A DNA stretch of 64,000 nt from Parasutterella secunda. Its GTDB lineage: Bacteria; Pseudomonadota; Gammaproteobacteria; Burkholderiales; Burkholderiaceae_F. Positions 8,659 through 18,301 of this stretch are shown piece by piece. How positions within the stretch are numbered: the stretch's first letter is position 1; each line of letters starts with the position of its first letter. A program made the translations under genes and the position numbers. The DNA lies in assembly GCF_023336895.1 (NCBI RefSeq), contig NZ_JAMBLT010000001.1, forward strand, positions 310,001-374,000, read 5' to 3'. The notes under the pieces are model-generated. The model saw nothing but the letters and a program-made list of their open reading frames with translations. It was not told the DNA's origin and did no database searches.

Positions 8659-9555
8659 TTATTGATATAAAGAACCTTCCCCCTCCGGGCGAGTTTTAAA
8701 GCGCCTATGAGTCCACATATACTGATCCGGATATTTTCTAATCCACTCTTGCAGTACTTGTGTCACTCTCAATGTATCGGCTTCATAATCTTCCGTCGGA
8801 AAATTATCCCAAAGATCTGTTGAATGCACCTGATAGCCTGTTTCTGTCATTTCGGCCACAAGCATGATGACCTTTGCTTTAGTGAGTTTGGCCAATCTTG
8901 AAGCCATCGGAAGCGTGGCCGCAGGAATACCGAAAAAAGGAACAAAAATGCTATTTCGCTTGCCGTGATCCATATCCGGCAAGTAGTAAAACGGGAAACC
9001 ATCTCGCATCGCGCGAATAATCGGACGCAAATCGTGATGAGTTCCCTTGGCAATCAAAATAGGATTACTGAAACGTTTTCTACCGTCAAAAGCCGCCTTA
9101 TCCCAAACAGGATTGGTCTGACGCTGATATAAGGAAACACCTCTAACGTAAAGGTTAAGAGCAATCCCGCTCGCATCAAGTCCGGCAAAATGCGGGGCGA
9201 TTACGATTAAAGGACGATTTTCTGTATTCGTAATTCTTTCAATGACACCATCATCAAAGCGAACAAATTGCCGAACCTGCTCGGCACTTCCTTTCCACAA
9301 AACGCTATGATCCAAAGCCGCTCTGGCTAATCTGAAAAAACATTGCTTAGCGACCTGTTCCCGTTTACTTTCACTCCAATCCGGGAAACACAATTTCAGA
9401 TTGGTCAATGCCACCTTTCTTCGCTTAGGCACAACATGCCAAAAAAGCCAAGCCACAACCCTTGCTGCCTTTGCTCTGGAAGAAGGTGACCAATTGGCCA
9501 TCATGTCAACGACGGCTAACCAAATGTGAGTAAAAAAATTCAAAATCGGCTGCAT
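8659..9555 (-). CDS. LpxL/HtrB-type lipid A acyltransferase (second of tandem pair)
   Basis: Membrane-associated acyltransferase of the LpxL/LpxM (HtrB) family, 298 residues, which adds secondary acyl chains to lipid A on the inner-membrane face. The catalytic H-x4-D motif is APHFAGLDAS. The substrate-binding block is LPDMDHGKRNSIFVPFFG, close to the DQ..G...FFG block of LpxL. AGAGAAG before the ATG supports the start. The neighbouring gene encodes a paralogue ten bases upstream. Which acyl position each uses (LpxL- or LpxM-like) cannot be told here. Confidence 0.85.
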   Translation of the reverse strand: MQPILNFFTHIWLAVVDMMANWSPSSRAKAARVVAWLFWHVVPKRRKVALTNLKLCFPDWSESKREQVAKQCFFRLARAALDHSVLWKGSAEQVRQFVRFDDGVIERITNTENRPLIVIAPHFAGLDASGIALNLYVRGVSLYQRQTNPVWDKAAFDGRKRFSNPILIAKGTHHDLRPIIRAMRDGFPFYYLPDMDHGKRNSIFVPFFGIPAATLPMASRLAKLTKAKVIMLVAEMTETGYQVHSTDLWDNFPTEDYEADTLRVTQVLQEWIRKYPDQYMWTHRRFKTRPEGEGSLYQ

Positions 9556-9564
9556 TCTTCTCTC

Positions 9565-10422
9565 TTATTGTTCACGTTGGACTCCACGGGGACATTTATA
9601 ACGCTTATATGACCATAAATACTGTTCTGGACAAGATAATATCGTCTTTTCAATCAAACAATTCATCGCTGCAGCATCCTGCTTTTCATCTCCGGTGAGA
9701 GAATAATCCCAATTTTCAACGTGCATACTCCAACCTTCGCTCTCTCTTTGCATCCTCGCCATGATCACTTGTGCTTTGAACTGTTTTGCCAACTTCAAAG
9801 GAAAAGTCATGGTATAAGCCTTTTCACCAAATACTGGAACCCAGACGCCTTCGCCGTGAGAAGGCACCTGGTCGGGCAATACACCGGCAATTCCCCCAGA
9901 TTTCATGATTCTAAGAATTTGACGAACACCCTTGAGATCTGCGCTAGCGGGGACAATATTTTCCGAGACGCGCCCCTGTCCAACAATATTGCGCAAGTAG
10001 CTTTTCCTAGGAACTCGATAAAGAATTGCGAACTGACGATCTGTGCCTTTAAGCCAGCGCTCGGCAATCATCATGGGTCCTACTTCGTAGCAACCAATAT
10101 GAGGAGTCAAAAAGACAATAGGACGCCCGCTTCCCAGTGCTTCCTCTAAAAGTGGAATAGATTCATCATCTATTGTGCATTTAGCAAGGACCTCTTGACG
10201 GCTTCTCCCCCACACCCAAGGCGCTTCTACAGCCTGAGCGCCCTGTTCACGTGCCACAACTCGAGCCATTTCGGGAGAATAAATCCCGGCTCTTGACAGA
10301 TTACGGCGAATTTCCTCTCGGTAAGCGCTATCAAACCGATAAATAAGCGTACCGACCAACCGCCCGACAGAACGTAAAAAGTTAAGGGGCAAACGTGAGA
10401 TTAAATAGATTAAGAATTCCAT
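9565..10422 (-). CDS. LpxL/HtrB-type lipid A acyltransferase (first of tandem pair)
   Basis: Second member of the lauroyl/myristoyl acyltransferase family, about 285 residues from the chosen start. Motifs: TPHIGCYEVGP (H-x4-E catalytic site) and LPDQVPSHGEGVWVPVFG (DQ...G....FG block). The frame is open to 10485, but the family normally begins close to the segment FLIYLISRLPLNFL, so ATG 10422 is preferred; no candidate start has a clear ribosome site. It diverges from metK. With the downstream paralogue it likely supplies the two late acylations of lipid A. Confidence 0.82.
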   Translation of the reverse strand: MEFLIYLISRLPLNFLRSVGRLVGTLIYRFDSAYREEIRRNLSRAGIYSPEMARVVAREQGAQAVEAPWVWGRSRQEVLAKCTIDDESIPLLEEALGSGRPIVFLTPHIGCYEVGPMMIAERWLKGTDRQFAILYRVPRKSYLRNIVGQGRVSENIVPASADLKGVRQILRIMKSGGIAGVLPDQVPSHGEGVWVPVFGEKAYTMTFPLKLAKQFKAQVIMARMQRESEGWSMHVENWDYSLTGDEKQDAAAMNCLIEKTILSCPEQYLWSYKRYKCPRGVQREQ

Positions 10423-10514
10423 GAGAAGGATTTTGCCAAACTTTTCGGGAAACAGACTTGATTTTTCCATCAGCGAGAGTAGCATATCGGATCACGCCGA
10501 GTTAAGGACAACTT

Positions 10515-10587
10515 GCGGGGCGTGTCACAAATACCGCTAAAGCGTCAGCCGCATTCCGGATCTCTCCGCGGTGGACGCTCGTTCCAC
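10515..10587 (+). promoter_or_regulatory. possible structured leader of metK (class not recognised)
   Basis: Within the 195-bp gap before metK several short inverted repeats overlap: GCGG 10515 with CCGC 10534; CGCT 10535 with AGCG 10541; AGCGTC 10541 with GACGCT 10574; GTGGA 10571 with TCCAC 10583. Several of these pairings exclude each other, as in a switching leader. It does not match any SAM or SAH riboswitch consensus that I recognise. The pairings are short, so chance is a real alternative. Confidence 0.3.
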
Positions 10588-10617
10588 AGGATCTCACTTC
10601 AAAAGGAATGTAGCACC

Positions 10618-11790
10618 ATGGATTCTTATTTATTTACTTCCGAATCGGTCTCTGAAGGCCATCCGGATAAGGTTGCAGACCAAATTTCCGATGCCATTCT
10701 TGATGCCATTTTGGCTCAAGACCCTTATAGTCGTGTGGCTGCTGAGACACTTTGCAACACCGGCTTGGTCGTTTTGGCCGGTGAAATTACCACTCAAGCC
10801 AATGTGGACTATATCGACATTGCTCGTGAAACATTAAAACGCATTGGCTATGACAACTCGGAATACGGCATTGATCACAAGGGTTGCTCAGTTTTAGTCG
10901 GTTACGACAAACAATCCAACGACATTGCTCAAGGTGTTGATCGTGCAAGCGACGATTACCTTGAACAAGGCGCCGGAGACCAAGGCTTAATGTTCGGTTA
11001 TGCCTGCGATGAAACGCCGACTTTGATGCCTGCAGCTATTTACTACGCTCATCGCTTGGTTCAACAACAATCTATCGTCCGCCGCAACGGCACACTTGAC
11101 TTCTTGCGCCCGGATGCAAAGAGCCAAGTAACGCTTCGCTATGAAAACGGCAAACCTGTTGCCATTGACACCGTCGTTTTGTCCACCCAGCATCATCCTC
11201 GTATGAGCGACGGCAACAAAATGAAGCCCGAATTCATCGAAGCCGTTATCGAACACATTATTAAGCCTGTTCTGCCTCAAGAGTGGCTTAAAAACACTCG
11301 CTTTTTAATCAACCCGACGGGACGCTTTGTCGTAGGCGGTCCTCAAGGCGACTGCGGCTTAACCGGTCGAAAGATTATTGTGGACACATACGGCGGTGCT
11401 TGCCCGCACGGCGGCGGCGCTTTCTCAGGCAAGGATCCCTCCAAGGTGGACCGCTCTGCCGCTTATGCATGCCGTTACGTGGCTAAAAATATTGTCGCAG
11501 CCGGCCTTGCGTCACGCTGCCAAGTACAAGTATCTTATGCAATCGGCGTGGCTCAACCTATCAATGTGACGGTTCGTACATTCGGTACCGGTAAGATCGC
11601 TGATGATAAGATCGCTGAATTAGTCCGTCGTCACTTTGACTTACGCCCGCGCGGCATTATCCAAATGTTAGATTTGCTTCGTCCTATCTATTCCAAGACG
11701 GCCGCCTACGGTCACTTCGGTCGAGAAGAACCCGAATTTACCTGGGAACGTACCGACAAAGCCGAACTACTAAAGGCTGAAGCCTTCTAA
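10618..11790 (+). CDS. metK: S-adenosylmethionine synthetase
   Basis: Makes S-adenosylmethionine from methionine and ATP in the cytoplasm. From ATG 10618 the protein is 390 residues, the usual length, and starts with the family N-terminus [18 protein letters not shown]. The frame runs open further upstream to 10513, but those residues do not fit the family. Motifs: [25 protein letters not shown] and [22 protein letters not shown] lies about eight to ten bases before the ATG. With ahcY 2.4 kb downstream it forms the activated-methyl cycle module. Confidence 0.97.
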   Translation: MDSYLFTSESVSEGHPDKVADQISDAILDAILAQDPYSRVAAETLCNTGLVVLAGEITTQANVDYIDIARETLKRIGYDNSEYGIDHKGCSVLVGYDKQSNDIAQGVDRASDDYLEQGAGDQGLMFGYACDETPTLMPAAIYYAHRLVQQQSIVRRNGTLDFLRPDAKSQVTLRYENGKPVAIDTVVLSTQHHPRMSDGNKMKPEFIEAVIEHIIKPVLPQEWLKNTRFLINPTGRFVVGGPQGDCGLTGRKIIVDTYGGACPHGGGAFSGKDPSKVDRSAAYACRYVAKNIVAAGLASRCQVQVSYAIGVAQPINVTVRTFGTGKIADDKIAELVRRHFDLRPRGIIQMLDLLRPIYSKTAAYGHFGREEPEFTWERTDKAELLKAEAF

Positions 11791-11810
11791 TCATTTCACA
11801 CACTAATGAA

Positions 11811-11848
11811 AATTGCCTCAATCCAATAACAGATTGAGGCAATTTTTT
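11811..11848. terminator. strong bidirectional terminator between metK and nitroreductase gene
   Basis: Perfect 13-bp stem (AATTGCCTCAATC / GATTGAGGCAATT) around an eight-base loop. Six T follow on the plus strand; a short T run follows on the minus strand. It overlaps the last codon of the convergent nitroreductase gene. Confidence 0.9.
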
Positions 11849-12500
11849 AAATCTCTTCAAATAGATCTTCTTTGCTTAAACGTGATTTGGGTCGTTTGGC
11901 ATTGCTGTCATCTTCAGATCTATACCCGAGACTCACAGCCACAACACTTCTCAGACCGCGTTTGCGTAAACCTAATATCTCATCGAGCTTGTCAAAATCA
12001 GCCCCTTCCAAAGCTGTCGAATCAATTCCCATACCAGCAGAAGCAAAAAGGATAAATCCCAAGGCAATGTAGGCTTGAGCTGTTTCCCAAGCTAAAGTAT
12101 CTGAGACAGAATGACTGTGCAGCCCTACAAAATGCCGGCGCCCTGCATCCAAGCCCTCAATTACAGACTCTTTTGCATAACGACCATCGGCAATCTCTTT
12201 ATTAAGTACCTTTTGCAAGTGCTCTTCTGAAACTTTTTCAGGAACAGCGAAAACAATAATGTCGCTGGCCTTCGCTATTCTTTCCCGGTTAAAGTCTAAA
12301 AAGCCTTCCATAATCCTATCCTTGGCTTCTTTACTGCTGGCAACAATAAATTTCCAGGATTGAGCATTCACCGATGAAGGAGCTAAGCGTAGGATCTCTA
12401 ACAATTCATTGAATTGTTCCCGTGGAATTTGTTTTCCACTGTAATGTTTTGTCGTGTAGCGCTCCTGAGCGATTTGGAGCATTTTGTTTTCCATTGACAT
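11847..12500 (-). CDS. NAD(P)H-dependent nitroreductase family flavoprotein (NfsB-like)
   Basis: FMN-binding reductase of the nitroreductase superfamily, 217 residues. The N-terminal FMN-phosphate site is RYTTKHYSGKQI (R-x-S/T-x-R-like), followed by LRLAPSSVNAQSWKFIV. The middle AYIALGFILFASAGMGIDSTALEG segment and the C-terminal SLGYRSEDD...RLSKEDLF close the fold as in E. coli NfsB/YdgI proteins. Members reduce nitroaromatics, quinones or flavins; the physiological substrate is not predictable. It diverges from trpS. Confidence 0.87.
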   Translation of the reverse strand: MSMENKMLQIAQERYTTKHYSGKQIPREQFNELLEILRLAPSSVNAQSWKFIVASSKEAKDRIMEGFLDFNRERIAKASDIIVFAVPEKVSEEHLQKVLNKEIADGRYAKESVIEGLDAGRRHFVGLHSHSVSDTLAWETAQAYIALGFILFASAGMGIDSTALEGADFDKLDEILGLRKRGLRSVVAVSLGYRSEDDSNAKRPKSRLSKEDLFEEI

Positions 12501-12654
12501 TGTTCAGTCCTCCCAATAGCGTACTGATTTCAGTTTAACTTTCGTTAAACGTTTTGGGAACTCTTTTTTCTTTTGCTTATTGATGGCTTTTGACCTTTGC
12601 CAAACAGAGCCATACAATCTAGAGATTTTAAATTTCTCTGTATTTGGGATAAAA

Positions 12655-14028
12655 ATGACCACTCGAGTATTAACAGGAATCAATACGACCGGCACGTTAC
12701 ACATCGGCAACTACGTCGGTGCTATACGTCCGGCCATTCAAGCTAGTCACAATAAGGACGTTCAAAGCTTTTTCTTCATGGCAGACCTGCACGCGCTCAT
12801 CAAGTGCCAGGATCCGGATCGAATTGAACGCTCCCGTCTTCAGATTGCCGCGACTTGGTTGGCCGCTGGTTTAGATCCTTCACACGTCATTTTTTATCGC
12901 CAAAGTGACATTCCTGAAATCCCGCAACTGAGTTGGATGCTCACCTGTGTTACGTCCAAAGGTCAAATGAACCGAGCTCATGCATACAAAGCTGCATTGG
13001 AAGCCAATGTAGAAAATGCAGAAGACCCTGACGCCGGTATTTCTATGGGACTTTACAGCTACCCCATTTTGATGGCAGCCGATATTTTGATGTTCAATGC
13101 TCACAAAGTTCCCGTCGGCAAGGATCAAATCCAACACTTGGAAATGGCTCGTGACGTTGCAACGCGCTTTAATTATCTGTACGCCACAGAAGATCACCCC
13201 TTCTTCGTTATGCCGGAAGCTGTCGTAGATGAAACGCACGAAGTACTCCCCGGGCTTGACGGTCGGAAAATGAGTAAGAGCTATAACAACGTTATTCCTC
13301 TCTTTGAAGGCGGCAGCAAAGCGTTGAAAGAAGCCATTGCAGGAATTAAAACAGACTCAAAACTTCCCGGCGAGCCGAAGGATCCGGCGTCAACATCCTT
13401 GACCGCCATCTATGAAGCCTTCTCCACACCTGAAGAATACGAAGAATTCTGCTCACGCCTTAAAGAAGGTCTCGGGTGGGGCGAGGCCAAGCAAGAACTT
13501 TTTGAAAAAATAGAATCCGAAATTGGCCCGATGCGCACCAAATATGAAGAGCTAATGAAGCATCCGGAACAAATCGAAGCCATTTTGCAGGAAGGTGCTC
13601 GTAAAGCCCGTGAAATTGCGGTTCCCTTTATGCAGAAGGTTCGGCAAGCCGTCGGACTCAGAAATTTCGCTCATTTTGGTGAAATGCAGCGTAAAACCAC
13701 CGAAAAGAAAAAAGTTTCTTTACCTGTTTTTAAACAATATCGCGAGAAAGACGGCAAGTTCTACTTTAAGCTGACGAGTGCCTCGGGTAAAGAACTTTTG
13801 CAGAGTGTCGCTTTCGATAGCGGTAAAGACTGCGGTCGCGTGGTTGCCTCTCTGAAATGCTCGGGTCTTTGTGATGACTCTTCTGTCATAGCGGTTATCA
13901 AAGATGGTGAAAGCGTTACGGTGAAATGCGTGCAGCTTTGCCCCGGTGTGAGCCGTGAAGAAATTCAAACCGCCTTATGTGCCATTCGATCCGCTGAAGA
14001 AGAAAAACAAAAAAAGAATGCACAGTAA
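12655..14028 (+). CDS. trpS: tryptophanyl-tRNA synthetase with extra C-terminal domain
   Basis: Class I synthetase charging tRNA-Trp. Motifs are TLHIGNYVG (HIGH-like) and GRKMSKSYNN (KMSKS). The ATG at 12655 gives 457 residues and fits the family N-terminus MTTRVLTGINTTGTLHIG; GGGA lies five bases upstream. The core ends near residue 345. Beyond it are about 110 residues absent from E. coli TrpS, including YREKDGKFYFKLTSASGKE and a matching Gly-rich second half, which resembles the DUF1508/YegP-type small domain. I believe similar tails occur in other Burkholderiales TrpS proteins. The terminator at 14035 follows. Confidence 0.93.
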   Translation: MTTRVLTGINTTGTLHIGNYVGAIRPAIQASHNKDVQSFFFMADLHALIKCQDPDRIERSRLQIAATWLAAGLDPSHVIFYRQSDIPEIPQLSWMLTCVTSKGQMNRAHAYKAALEANVENAEDPDAGISMGLYSYPILMAADILMFNAHKVPVGKDQIQHLEMARDVATRFNYLYATEDHPFFVMPEAVVDETHEVLPGLDGRKMSKSYNNVIPLFEGGSKALKEAIAGIKTDSKLPGEPKDPASTSLTAIYEAFSTPEEYEEFCSRLKEGLGWGEAKQELFEKIESEIGPMRTKYEELMKHPEQIEAILQEGARKAREIAVPFMQKVRQAVGLRNFAHFGEMQRKTTEKKKVSLPVFKQYREKDGKFYFKLTSASGKELLQSVAFDSGKDCGRVVASLKCSGLCDDSSVIAVIKDGESVTVKCVQLCPGVSREEIQTALCAIRSAEEEKQKKNAQ

Positions 14029-14034
14029 CAATTA

Positions 14035-14072
14035 AGGGAGAAGGCCTTTAAAAGGCTTTCCCTGTTGTTTTT
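14035..14072 (+). terminator. terminator after trpS
   Basis: Imperfect hairpin from AGGGAGAAGGCC to GGCTTTCCCT with two bulged bases, followed by GTTGTTTTT. It ends right where the SAH riboswitch begins, separating trpS from ahcY transcription. I cannot exclude that the T run also forms part of the ahcY leader. Confidence 0.6.
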
Positions 14073-14146
14073 CTCAAGGAGCGTTGCGAGACTATCAACA
14101 CTGATAGCTCCCAGGCTTGAGACAAATCCTAACGGCGCTCACACAA
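14073..14146 (+). promoter_or_regulatory. SAH riboswitch (ahcY leader)
   Basis: Matches the S-adenosylhomocysteine riboswitch consensus in order: AGGAGCGTTGC, a hairpin, CCCAGGCTTGAG, then AACGGCGCTCAC. P1 pairs CTCAAG 14073-14078 with CTTGAG 14116-14121 (6 bp). P2 pairs GAG+CTATC with GATAG+CTC over 14088-14110 with one bulged A. The pseudoknot pairs GAGCG 14079-14083 with CGCTC 14136-14140. Known members switch ahcY on when SAH accumulates, which fits the gene starting 30 bases downstream. The expression platform was not resolved; the aptamer sits close enough to affect the ribosome site GGAG at 14165. Confidence 0.93.
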
Positions 14147-14176
14147 CGTAAATACTTTAAAGTTGGAGACTTTTTG

Positions 14177-15571
14177 ATGAGTACGCCTTACATTATTGCC
14201 GACATCGGCTTGGCCGACTGGGGCAGAAAAGAAATTCAAATCGCTGAAACGGAAATGCCCGGATTGATGGCTATTCGTGAAGAATATGCAGCCGCCCAAC
14301 CCTTAAAAGGAGCGCGCATTTCCGGTTCCCTTCACATGACGATCCAAACCGCCGTTTTAATTGAAACACTGGTGGCATTGGGTGCTCAAGTTCGTTGGGC
14401 CAGTTGCAACATTTTCTCAACTCAAGATCATGCTGCCGCTGCTATTGCAGCCGATGGCGTTCCTGTTTTTGCCGTTAAAGGTGAGAGCGTAAACGATTAT
14501 TGGGAATACACCCATAAGATCATGGAATGGGATGACGGCGGTTACTCCAATATGATTTTAGACGATGGTGGTGATGCCACATTGCTTTTGCACTTAGGCG
14601 CTCAAGCAGAAGAGGATCATTCTGTCATTGAACATCCGAAGAGTGATGAAGAAACCGCTCTTTTTGCCGCTATCGATCGCCATCTAAAAGAGGATCCGCA
14701 TTGGTATTCCAAACGTATTGTCCACATTAAAGGTGTGAGCGAAGAAACGACCACCGGCGTGCACCGTTTGTATCAAATGGCTGCCAAAGGCACGTTGCGT
14801 TTTCCCGCTATGAACGTCAATGATTCTGTTACGAAATCCAAGTTCGACAACCTCTACGGTTGCCGTGAATCACTCGTTGATGGCATTAAGCGTGCAACAG
14901 ACGTCATGATCGCCGGCAAAGTGGCAGTCGTTGTCGGCTACGGCGATGTGGGCAAGGGTTGTGCTCAAGCACTTCGCGCACTGGCTGCCCAAGTTTGGGT
15001 CGTTGAAGTTGATCCTATCTGTGCACTTCAAGCGGCCATGGAAGGCTATCGTGTTGTAACGATGGATTGGGCTGCTGATAAGGCCGATATTTTCGTAACA
15101 GCCACCGGCAATATCAACGTGATCACGCACGATCACATGATCCGAATGAAAAACGAAGCCATCGTTTGTAATATCGGACACTTCGACAGTGAAATTGATG
15201 TCGCCAGCATGCGCCAATACAAGTGGGAAAATATCAAACCACAAGTTGATCACATTGTTCTGCCCTCCGGTAACAAGATTATTTTGTTAGCAGAAGGCCG
15301 CCTCGTGAACCTAGGTTGCGCCACAGGTCACCCGAGTTATGTGATGTCGAGCTCTTTTGCCAATCAAACGTTGGCTCAAATTGAGCTCTTTACCAACACA
15401 GATAAATATCCGGTGGGCGTTTATGTTTTGCCGAAGATTTTGGATGAAAAAGTGGCTCGTCTGCAACTTAAAAACTTCAACGCTCAATTGTCTGAGCTGA
15501 CCGATGAACAAGCCGCCTATATCGGCGTTCCGAAGGAAGGTCCTTATAAGAGCGATGCATACCGCTACTAA
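14177..15571 (+). CDS. ahcY: adenosylhomocysteinase
   Basis: Splits S-adenosylhomocysteine into homocysteine and adenosine, relieving product inhibition of methyltransferases. From ATG 14177 (GGAG eight bases upstream) it has 464 residues. The NAD site is [16 protein letters not shown], substrate residues lie in [13 protein letters not shown], and the C-terminus [10 protein letters not shown] is the family's conserved tail. The frame is open back to 14117, but that stretch is the riboswitch. Regulated by the SAH riboswitch directly upstream. Confidence 0.97.
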   Translation: MSTPYIIADIGLADWGRKEIQIAETEMPGLMAIREEYAAAQPLKGARISGSLHMTIQTAVLIETLVALGAQVRWASCNIFSTQDHAAAAIAADGVPVFAVKGESVNDYWEYTHKIMEWDDGGYSNMILDDGGDATLLLHLGAQAEEDHSVIEHPKSDEETALFAAIDRHLKEDPHWYSKRIVHIKGVSEETTTGVHRLYQMAAKGTLRFPAMNVNDSVTKSKFDNLYGCRESLVDGIKRATDVMIAGKVAVVVGYGDVGKGCAQALRALAAQVWVVEVDPICALQAAMEGYRVVTMDWAADKADIFVTATGNINVITHDHMIRMKNEAIVCNIGHFDSEIDVASMRQYKWENIKPQVDHIVLPSGNKIILLAEGRLVNLGCATGHPSYVMSSSFANQTLAQIELFTNTDKYPVGVYVLPKILDEKVARLQLKNFNAQLSELTDEQAAYIGVPKEGPYKSDAYRY

Positions 15572-15579
15572 CTAGCTCT

Positions 15580-16140
15580 CTATCTGCAAGACGGCTTCAC
15601 CACCCACGTGAAGCCGTTTTCACATACCCAACCGGATAACGCTCTGTCATGGGTTTCGTGCACAAAAGTCTTACAAATAAAGGAAGCCGGCACAACCCCT
15701 ATGGTTAATTCAAAATGCTGACTGCTGAGCATCCGATCGTACCATCCCCCACCGTATCCCAATCTGTACCCATCGAGGTCGACAGCAACACAAGGAATTA
15801 ACAAACACTGAGGACAAACAACCTCAGAGGCTAAAGGGGCAGGGATTCCGTATTGATCCGGAGATAAACTTTGACCAAACCGCCAAGATGCAAAGGTCAT
15901 GTCATTATTTAAAATCCTGGGGAGCGCCAATGTTTTAATCGCGCCTTCACTTTGCAACTCAAGCAGAACCGACCGGATATCAATTTCATTCTTAATTGGA
16001 TAATACAGCCCTACACAGTCGTAACGGTTTTGTTTGAAAAAAGAGTAAAGATAAACGCTGATTTTCTCAGTTTCATCCCTTAAATCCATGTCACGACGCT
16101 TTCTTAGACACTCTTTTCTGAAAAAAGATTTTTCAAACAT
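15580..16140 (-). CDS. 5-formyltetrahydrofolate cyclo-ligase
   Basis: Converts 5-formyl-THF to 5,10-methenyl-THF with ATP (YgfA/Fau/MTHFS family). At 186 residues it has the N-terminal basic ATP-site region RKECLRKRRDMDLRDE, the middle YYPIKNEIDI block, and the signature LGYGGGWYDRML near the C-terminus. It diverges from the slt gene with 35 bases between starts. No obvious ribosome site precedes the ATG. It fits the local one-carbon theme (metK, ahcY, folB). Confidence 0.9.
   Translation of the reverse strand: MFEKSFFRKECLRKRRDMDLRDETEKISVYLYSFFKQNRYDCVGLYYPIKNEIDIRSVLLELQSEGAIKTLALPRILNNDMTFASWRFGQSLSPDQYGIPAPLASEVVCPQCLLIPCVAVDLDGYRLGYGGGWYDRMLSSQHFELTIGVVPASFICKTFVHETHDRALSGWVCENGFTWVVKPSCR
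15591..15620 (+). terminator. terminator of ahcY
   Basis: Perfect 10-bp stem ACGGCTTCAC / GTGAAGCCGT with a seven-base loop and a TTTT tail, 20 bases after the ahcY stop. It lies inside the 3' end of the convergent cyclo-ligase gene. Confidence 0.8.
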
Positions 16141-16175
16141 GACTGATCAGTTCGTTTTTGATTAAAGTATCGTTT

Positions 16176-18299
16176 ATGCAGTTTAAAACAATTTTGACCC
16201 GTTACCTGACAGTCATCCGACACTCAATATTTTTATTGGGTAGTCTTTTTGTGTGCCAATCAGCAGTTCTTGCCCAACCGGTTGATTCCATTGACAGTGC
16301 AAAAATTTTAAAGTCACCAAAACCGGAAAATAACGTTGAACTTATTTCGTTCTTACAAGAAGCTAACGACTCGGAAAAGTTTCTTTTTTTCCGTGAAGCT
16401 TTTGAAAAACAAAAAATTCATCTTTTTAAAAATCCAACACAGTATTTTGACGAAGAGTTTCCCCTTATTGACTATGTTCAGGCATGGTTTTTATTGTCTC
16501 AAGCTCGACAGCAGCCAAAGGACCTAAACACCCAAAACGAGATTCAAAATTTCCTCATCAAACACAAAAATGACTACATTGCCGAGCAGCTTAGAACCGA
16601 TTGGTTACTGGTCATGGCCTCTTATTGGAACGAGCACAACCAATGGAAAACATTTAATTCCGAGCGCAAGCAATTGCTATGGAACAAATCCGACCCCAAT
16701 ATTGTCTGTTGGGATCTGTATCACACCATTTCAAGCAGAAAAACTATTTCGAAAAATTTGGCTAATGAAGCGCTTTCAATTATCAACGCTCCCCAATACA
16801 AGGGCAATAATATTTGCCGAAAGGTTTCAAGTGCCTTAATTAAGAAAGTTCCTTCTACCGCTTTTACACGTCTCGTAATCCTAATCCAGCAAGGCCGAAT
16901 CTCAGAGGCAAGAAGTGTTTTAAACACACTTATTCAGAAAAAACGTCTGCCGGCACGAGCTTCGCGATTAGCGTTTAATAGCCCCGCCAAATGGTATCGA
17001 ACCTACCGTAACAAATTGGCTACTCAAAACAAACATGTTCGGCTGATTGCCGCCTATCGTCTAACATCCGTTGACATCGATCAGTCAGTTCGCGTAGCCA
17101 ATTCCCTAAACGGTAAGCTCAATAAGGCAGAAAAAAGCGCTTTATGGGGACGATTAGGCTACGTGGGAGCCATCAATCACAACCCGAACGCACTTCAGTG
17201 GTACGCCAAAGGCGGACAATCCGTTTGTTCAGGTCCATACAGTGCGTTGCCCAGTGACTGCATTCAATGGCAAGCCAGAGCGGCACTGAGAATTAGGGAC
17301 TGGAAAAAACTCAATCACTTTATTGCAAACATGCCGGCCAATATGGCCAAACAAGAAAATTGGGCCTATTGGCGAGGACGCGCGTTAGTTGAAATCGGTC
17401 ACCCGGAACAGGCTCCACAATATTGGCAAAGCATTTCTACCAAGAGAACCTTTTACGGTAAATTGGCTTCAGAAGCACTGGGGCAATCCTTTTACTACTC
17501 AGGCAACGAAACGGTTGAGGCTACACCTGAAGCAATCGATTCCATGGGTAAAAATCCCAGCCTGCAGAGAGCAAAATACTTTTATGACATAGGACTTTTT
17601 GTCGAAGGAAATAGAGAGTGGCAATGGGGAATCCGTACAATGAACGCTCCAGAACTATTGGCTGCCGCACAATGGGCTGAAAAGCATTCTCTTTTGCACC
17701 GCGCTATTAATACCGCCATTAAAGTCGCAGAGCATTATCCGCTCGAACACGAGTTGCTTTACCCTCGCCCCTTTGAAGATGAAATCGAGGAATTCGCGGA
17801 AAAAGCCGAAATTGATGATAACTGGGTATACGGGCTCATGCGTCAAGAATCTCGCTTTATCGCTGCGGCCAAATCCAATGTCGGCGCCAACGGCCTGATG
17901 CAAATCATGCCCGCTACAGCAAAATGGATCGCCAAACAATTGGAAATCGAGGACTTCAAGCCTGAAAAAATTTACGAGATTGAAACCAACATCTATTTTG
18001 GAACTTCGTACCTTCGTTCTTTGCTAAATCGCTTGGACAATAAGCTTATTCTTGCTACAGCCGGATACAATGCGGGGCCCAATCGAGCCAGCCGCTGGCA
18101 ACAATCTTTACTGCAAGTCTCCGAAGGGGCCATCTTTATCGAAACCATCCCCTTTACGGAAACACGCTACTACGTGCAAAATGTACTGGCCAATACGGTT
18201 GAATACGCCTATGAACAAGATCAAAAAATCACCTCATTTAGACGATGGCTTGGTGAAATAGATCCCAAGGCAGACACTACCACTGAAGAAAAAATTTAG
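16176..18299 (+). CDS. slt: soluble lytic murein transglycosylase (Slt70 family)
   Basis: Periplasmic muramidase-like enzyme that cleaves peptidoglycan to 1,6-anhydro-muropeptides. It has a signal peptide ([18 protein letters not shown]), a long alpha-superhelical middle of about 450 residues, and a C-terminal SLT lysozyme-like domain with catalytic Glu in [14 protein letters not shown], followed by [13 protein letters not shown] and the AGYNAGPNR motif. ATG 16176 gives a sensible signal peptide; a TTG at 16158 is the other candidate and neither has a clear ribosome site. The AmpG-like permease at 60.7-62.1 kb could import its products. It lies three bases upstream of cca. Confidence 0.93.
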   Translation: MQFKTILTRYLTVIRHSIFLLGSLFVCQSAVLAQPVDSIDSAKILKSPKPENNVELISFLQEANDSEKFLFFREAFEKQKIHLFKNPTQYFDEEFPLIDYVQAWFLLSQARQQPKDLNTQNEIQNFLIKHKNDYIAEQLRTDWLLVMASYWNEHNQWKTFNSERKQLLWNKSDPNIVCWDLYHTISSRKTISKNLANEALSIINAPQYKGNNICRKVSSALIKKVPSTAFTRLVILIQQGRISEARSVLNTLIQKKRLPARASRLAFNSPAKWYRTYRNKLATQNKHVRLIAAYRLTSVDIDQSVRVANSLNGKLNKAEKSALWGRLGYVGAINHNPNALQWYAKGGQSVCSGPYSALPSDCIQWQARAALRIRDWKKLNHFIANMPANMAKQENWAYWRGRALVEIGHPEQAPQYWQSISTKRTFYGKLASEALGQSFYYSGNETVEATPEAIDSMGKNPSLQRAKYFYDIGLFVEGNREWQWGIRTMNAPELLAAAQWAEKHSLLHRAINTAIKVAEHYPLEHELLYPRPFEDEIEEFAEKAEIDDNWVYGLMRQESRFIAAAKSNVGANGLMQIMPATAKWIAKQLEIEDFKPEKIYEIETNIYFGTSYLRSLLNRLDNKLILATAGYNAGPNRASRWQQSLLQVSEGAIFIETIPFTETRYYVQNVLANTVEYAYEQDQKITSFRRWLGEIDPKADTTTEEKI

Positions 18300-18301
18300 T
18301 T

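Noticed and set aside
10486-10617. metK leader as a known SAM riboswitch
   Set aside because: None of the conserved cores of the SAM or SAH classes that I know could be placed.
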